From: Candidatus Sericytochromatia bacterium | GTDB lineage: Bacteria > Cyanobacteriota > Sericytochromatia > UBA7694 | Assembly (NCBI GenBank): GCA_018780035.1 | Contig: JADMKE010000013.1 | Location: 124,001-188,000 of the forward strand | DNA: 64,000 nucleotides | Direction of reading: 5' to 3' | In this document: positions 61,963-64,000 of the stretch, piece after piece | How positions within the stretch are numbered: the first letter of the stretch is position 1 | How the letters are laid out: each line of letters starts with the position of its first letter | Program-made: the position numbers and the translations under genes | The notes under the pieces: model-generated | What the model was told of the DNA's origin: nothing | The model's database searches: none | The model's input: only the letters and a program-made list of their open reading frames with translations

Positions 61963-62117
61963 TTTTAACCGTACTTAATTTAAAGCTTAATGTTAAAAAT
62001 GTTAAAACTGGTTTTCATAACCCGTTAAAACAATTAGAATTTGTTAAAAATTTGTTTGATCAAAAATTTTAACAAGAGCTGTGGGTAAAAAGTACGTCCT
62101 TATAAGTGGGACGTCCC
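61963..62117 (+). promoter_or_regulatory. GTTAAAA cluster and palindrome in helicase leader
   Basis: The gap 61845-62223 holds the terminator and, after it, an AT-rich part with GTTAAAA at 61992, 62001, 62024 and 62043 and TTTTAAC at 61963 and 62067, six copies in 111 bases. GGGACGTCCC at 62108-62117 is a perfect 10-base palindrome. Bases 62118-62223 hold nothing I can name. A promoter and a long leader for the DEAD-box gene are likely. Confidence 0.5.
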
Positions 62118-62223
62118 TCAATCGTCCTGACCTGCCGATCGGCGCTGCTGAATTATTCCCCGTTGCCGCTTCTGTATTTGGGCCTATGAGGCATCCTATA
62201 CAAGATATGACTGGAATTTCCCT

Positions 62224-64000
62224 ATGTCCCAAGAACCCCTTTTGCCTGAACATTTATTTTTAACCACCCTCAAAGCCCCCCTTCAGGCCCCACCACAACA
62301 AGCCGCGATTGTCGCTACCCTGCCGGAAATTGACGCTGAGGCCGAAATAGAAGTTTCGGAACTTGACGAAGCCGATGATTCCTCTGAGATGCCCGAAGCC
62401 GACTTGTCAGAGGCAGAATTCAGCGCAAGCGATCTGCCCGAAGTTGAGTTTAGCCAAGCCGAAACCGTGCTTGACGAATCCGAGGATGAAGAGTTCGAAG
62501 AAGATGAAGCAGATCTCGAAGCAGAAGAACCCAGCTCGGGTTTTGCCGCATTAAAGTTGTCAGCCCCCGTTTTAAAAGCCGTTCTGGCCGCTGGTTACGA
62601 AGAACCCACCCCCATTCAAGCCCGCATGATTCCCCACGTCTTGGACGGCCAAGACGTACTCGGACAGGCACAAACAGGCACGGGCAAAACAGCGGCATTC
62701 GCCCTGCCCTTGCTCTCCCGCATGGATCCCAACGACTACAACACCCAGATTCTGGTCTTGGCCCCCACCCGCGAACTGGCCTTGCAGGTCAGTGATTCGT
62801 TTCAGCGCTACGGCTCCGGCTTGCCGGGTCTGCGCGCCACCGCCATTTACGGTGGCCAGAGCTATGGCCCCCAATTGCGCGATCTCAAACGCGGCTCACA
62901 AATCGTGATCGGCACCCCCGGTCGCGTGATGGACCATATGCGTCGGGGCAGTCTGGATTTGTCCCATTTGAAAGCCCTGGTCCTGGACGAAGCCGATGAG
63001 ATGTTAAATATGGGTTTTGCTGAAGATGTCGAGTGGATTTTGTCGCAAACCCCCAGCGAACGCCAAACAGCGCTGTTCTCTGCCACCATGCCGCCCGAAA
63101 TCCGCCGCTTGGCCCAAAAATACCTCAAAAAACCCGTAGAAATCACCCTCGCGGTCAAAACCACAACCGCGGATACCATTCGCCAGCGCTATTGGATCGT
63201 GCGTGGATTGAACAAACAACAGGCCCTGATTCGCCTGCTCGAAAGCGAGCCGATCGAAGGCGTGTTGGTCTTTGTACGTACCAAAGAAGCCACCCTCGAT
63301 ATCGCCCAAAAGGTTGAACAAGCAGGTTATAAAGCCGCAGCCCTGAATGGGGATTTGCCTCAAGCCCAGCGCGAACAAACGGTAGAGCGCCTGCGTCGTG
63401 GCAAACTCGACGTTTTGGTCGCAACCGATGTCGCCGCCCGCGGCTTAGACGTGGAGCGCATCAGCCACGTGGTCAATTACGATGTGCCTTTTGATGCAGA
63501 GTCGTATACCCACCGGATTGGCCGTACAGGCCGCGCAGGCCGTTCTGGCGAAGCCATTCTCTTGATTGAGCCCCGCGAAATGCGCCTGTTTAACACGATT
63601 GAACGCGCCACCCGCCATCCGATGGCACGGATGTATATGCCCGAAGCAGAAGCGATCAACCAAAAGCGTGTTGTGCGCTTTATGGAGCGGATCACCAAAG
63701 CCCGCCAATTGCCTCAAATGGAGTACTTCCGCGATTTGATGAAGGCCTATGCCAGCGATCAAGATGCGCCTTTGGAAGAAGTGGCTGCCGCTCTGGCACT
63801 GCTGGTTCAAGGCCGCACGCCTTTGCTCTTGCCCCCCGATCCCGCTGGGCTGCAAGAAGATCCGACTGGCTCGGCTTATTCCAGAGATCGCAAAGATAAA
63901 TTCCACCGCGAAAAAAGCTTTAAAGATGACAGCGAACTGGGTCTCGTGCCCTTTCGGGTCGAAGTGGGCCGGATTCATGGCCTGCGCCCCAGCATGTTGG
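62224..64000 (+). CDS. DEAD-box RNA helicase, 3' end outside window
   Basis: At least 592 residues. The N-terminal 110 residues are acidic and low-complexity (Glu/Asp-rich from about 35 to 105), then the helicase core begins: Q-motif (T-P-I-Q-A), Walker A A-Q-T-G-T-G-K-T near residue 150, D-E-A-D at 255-258, S-A-T near residue 285, and H-R-I-G-R-T-G-R-A-G-R near residue 430. The region after about 500 is the start of the CsdA/DeaD-type C-terminal extension (F-R-V-E-V-G-R). It unwinds structured RNA and helps ribosome assembly, often in the cold. The long leader fits such control. The acidic N-terminal extension is unusual. Confidence 0.93.
   Translation, partial: MSQEPLLPEHLFLTTLKAPLQAPPQQAAIVATLPEIDAEAEIEVSELDEADDSSEMPEADLSEAEFSASDLPEVEFSQAETVLDESEDEEFEEDEADLEAEEPSSGFAALKLSAPVLKAVLAAGYEEPTPIQARMIPHVLDGQDVLGQAQTGTGKTAAFALPLLSRMDPNDYNTQILVLAPTRELALQVSDSFQRYGSGLPGLRATAIYGGQSYGPQLRDLKRGSQIVIGTPGRVMDHMRRGSLDLSHLKALVLDEADEMLNMGFAEDVEWILSQTPSERQTALFSATMPPEIRRLAQKYLKKPVEITLAVKTTTADTIRQRYWIVRGLNKQQALIRLLESEPIEGVLVFVRTKEATLDIAQKVEQAGYKAAALNGDLPQAQREQTVERLRRGKLDVLVATDVAARGLDVERISHVVNYDVPFDAESYTHRIGRTGRAGRSGEAILLIEPREMRLFNTIERATRHPMARMYMPEAEAINQKRVVRFMERITKARQLPQMEYFRDLMKAYASDQDAPLEEVAAALALLVQGRTPLLLPPDPAGLQEDPTGSAYSRDRKDKFHREKSFKDDSELGLVPFRVEVGRIHGLRPSML

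Overview
The window is a gene-dense stretch of a Gram-negative (diderm) bacterial chromosome. The evidence is a large number of lipobox lipoproteins, Sec signal peptides, a beta-barrel-like protein, a periplasmic c-type cytochrome and a two-membrane style sensor kinase. Core genes look about 55% GC in the lines I counted by hand. No rRNA, tRNA, CRISPR array, integrase or transposase was seen. The lineage cannot be fixed from the sequence. The mix of fused isobutyryl-CoA mutase, SAM-I riboswitch, XRE-TPR regulators and many Ala/Pro-rich proteins without relatives I can name would suit a poorly sampled phylum (for example a non-photosynthetic cyanobacterial relative), but this is a guess.

Layout. 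1-8.1 kb: the end of a giant repeat-module protein, a TPR protein, a barrel-like protein and three tandem paralogous Ig-like lipoproteins. 8.1-14.7 kb: fatty acid desaturase, LysM/lytic transglycosylase, a cupin-like/HipA-like kinase/DUF3037 operon and an ATP-grasp protein with a histone-H1-like tail. 14.75-15.67 kb: non-coding DNA with three minisatellites and a terminal-inverted-repeat element. 15.7-25 kb: two-component system, B12-binding radical SAM enzyme, TsdA-like dihaem cytochrome, MazG-like hydrolase, nucleotidyltransferase-like protein and PflX-like radical SAM protein. 25-31.5 kb: S9 peptidase, a MotB-like envelope protein, a lipoprotein, an XRE-TPR regulator with a clear promoter/operator, an alpha/beta hydrolase and a 58-residue membrane protein. 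31.5-41 kb: VIT/vWA protein, a Tyr-rich lipoprotein, a short-chain dehydrogenase, a glycine/alanine-rich protein and a second XRE-TPR regulator followed by a membrane protein. 41-44.5 kb: IcmF. 44.6-47.8 kb: an AT-rich two-gene AAA ATPase/TPR module next to a second copy of the inverted-repeat element. 48-57.4 kb: a minus-strand block with a TPR methyltransferase, a subtilisin-like lipoprotein, and two paralogous Ala-rich proteins flanking a trigger-factor-like chaperone. 57.5-64 kb: App1-like phosphatase, SAM-I riboswitch with metX and a metB-type gene, a small secreted protein, and a DEAD-box helicase cut by the window end.

Most coherent units: the SAM riboswitch-metX-metB methionine operon; the OmpR/histidine kinase pair; the AAA/TPR pair, which I rate the best candidate for an undescribed system; the paralogue-chaperone-paralogue operon; and the short inverted-repeat element found twice, with different but self-matching ends and a conserved core.
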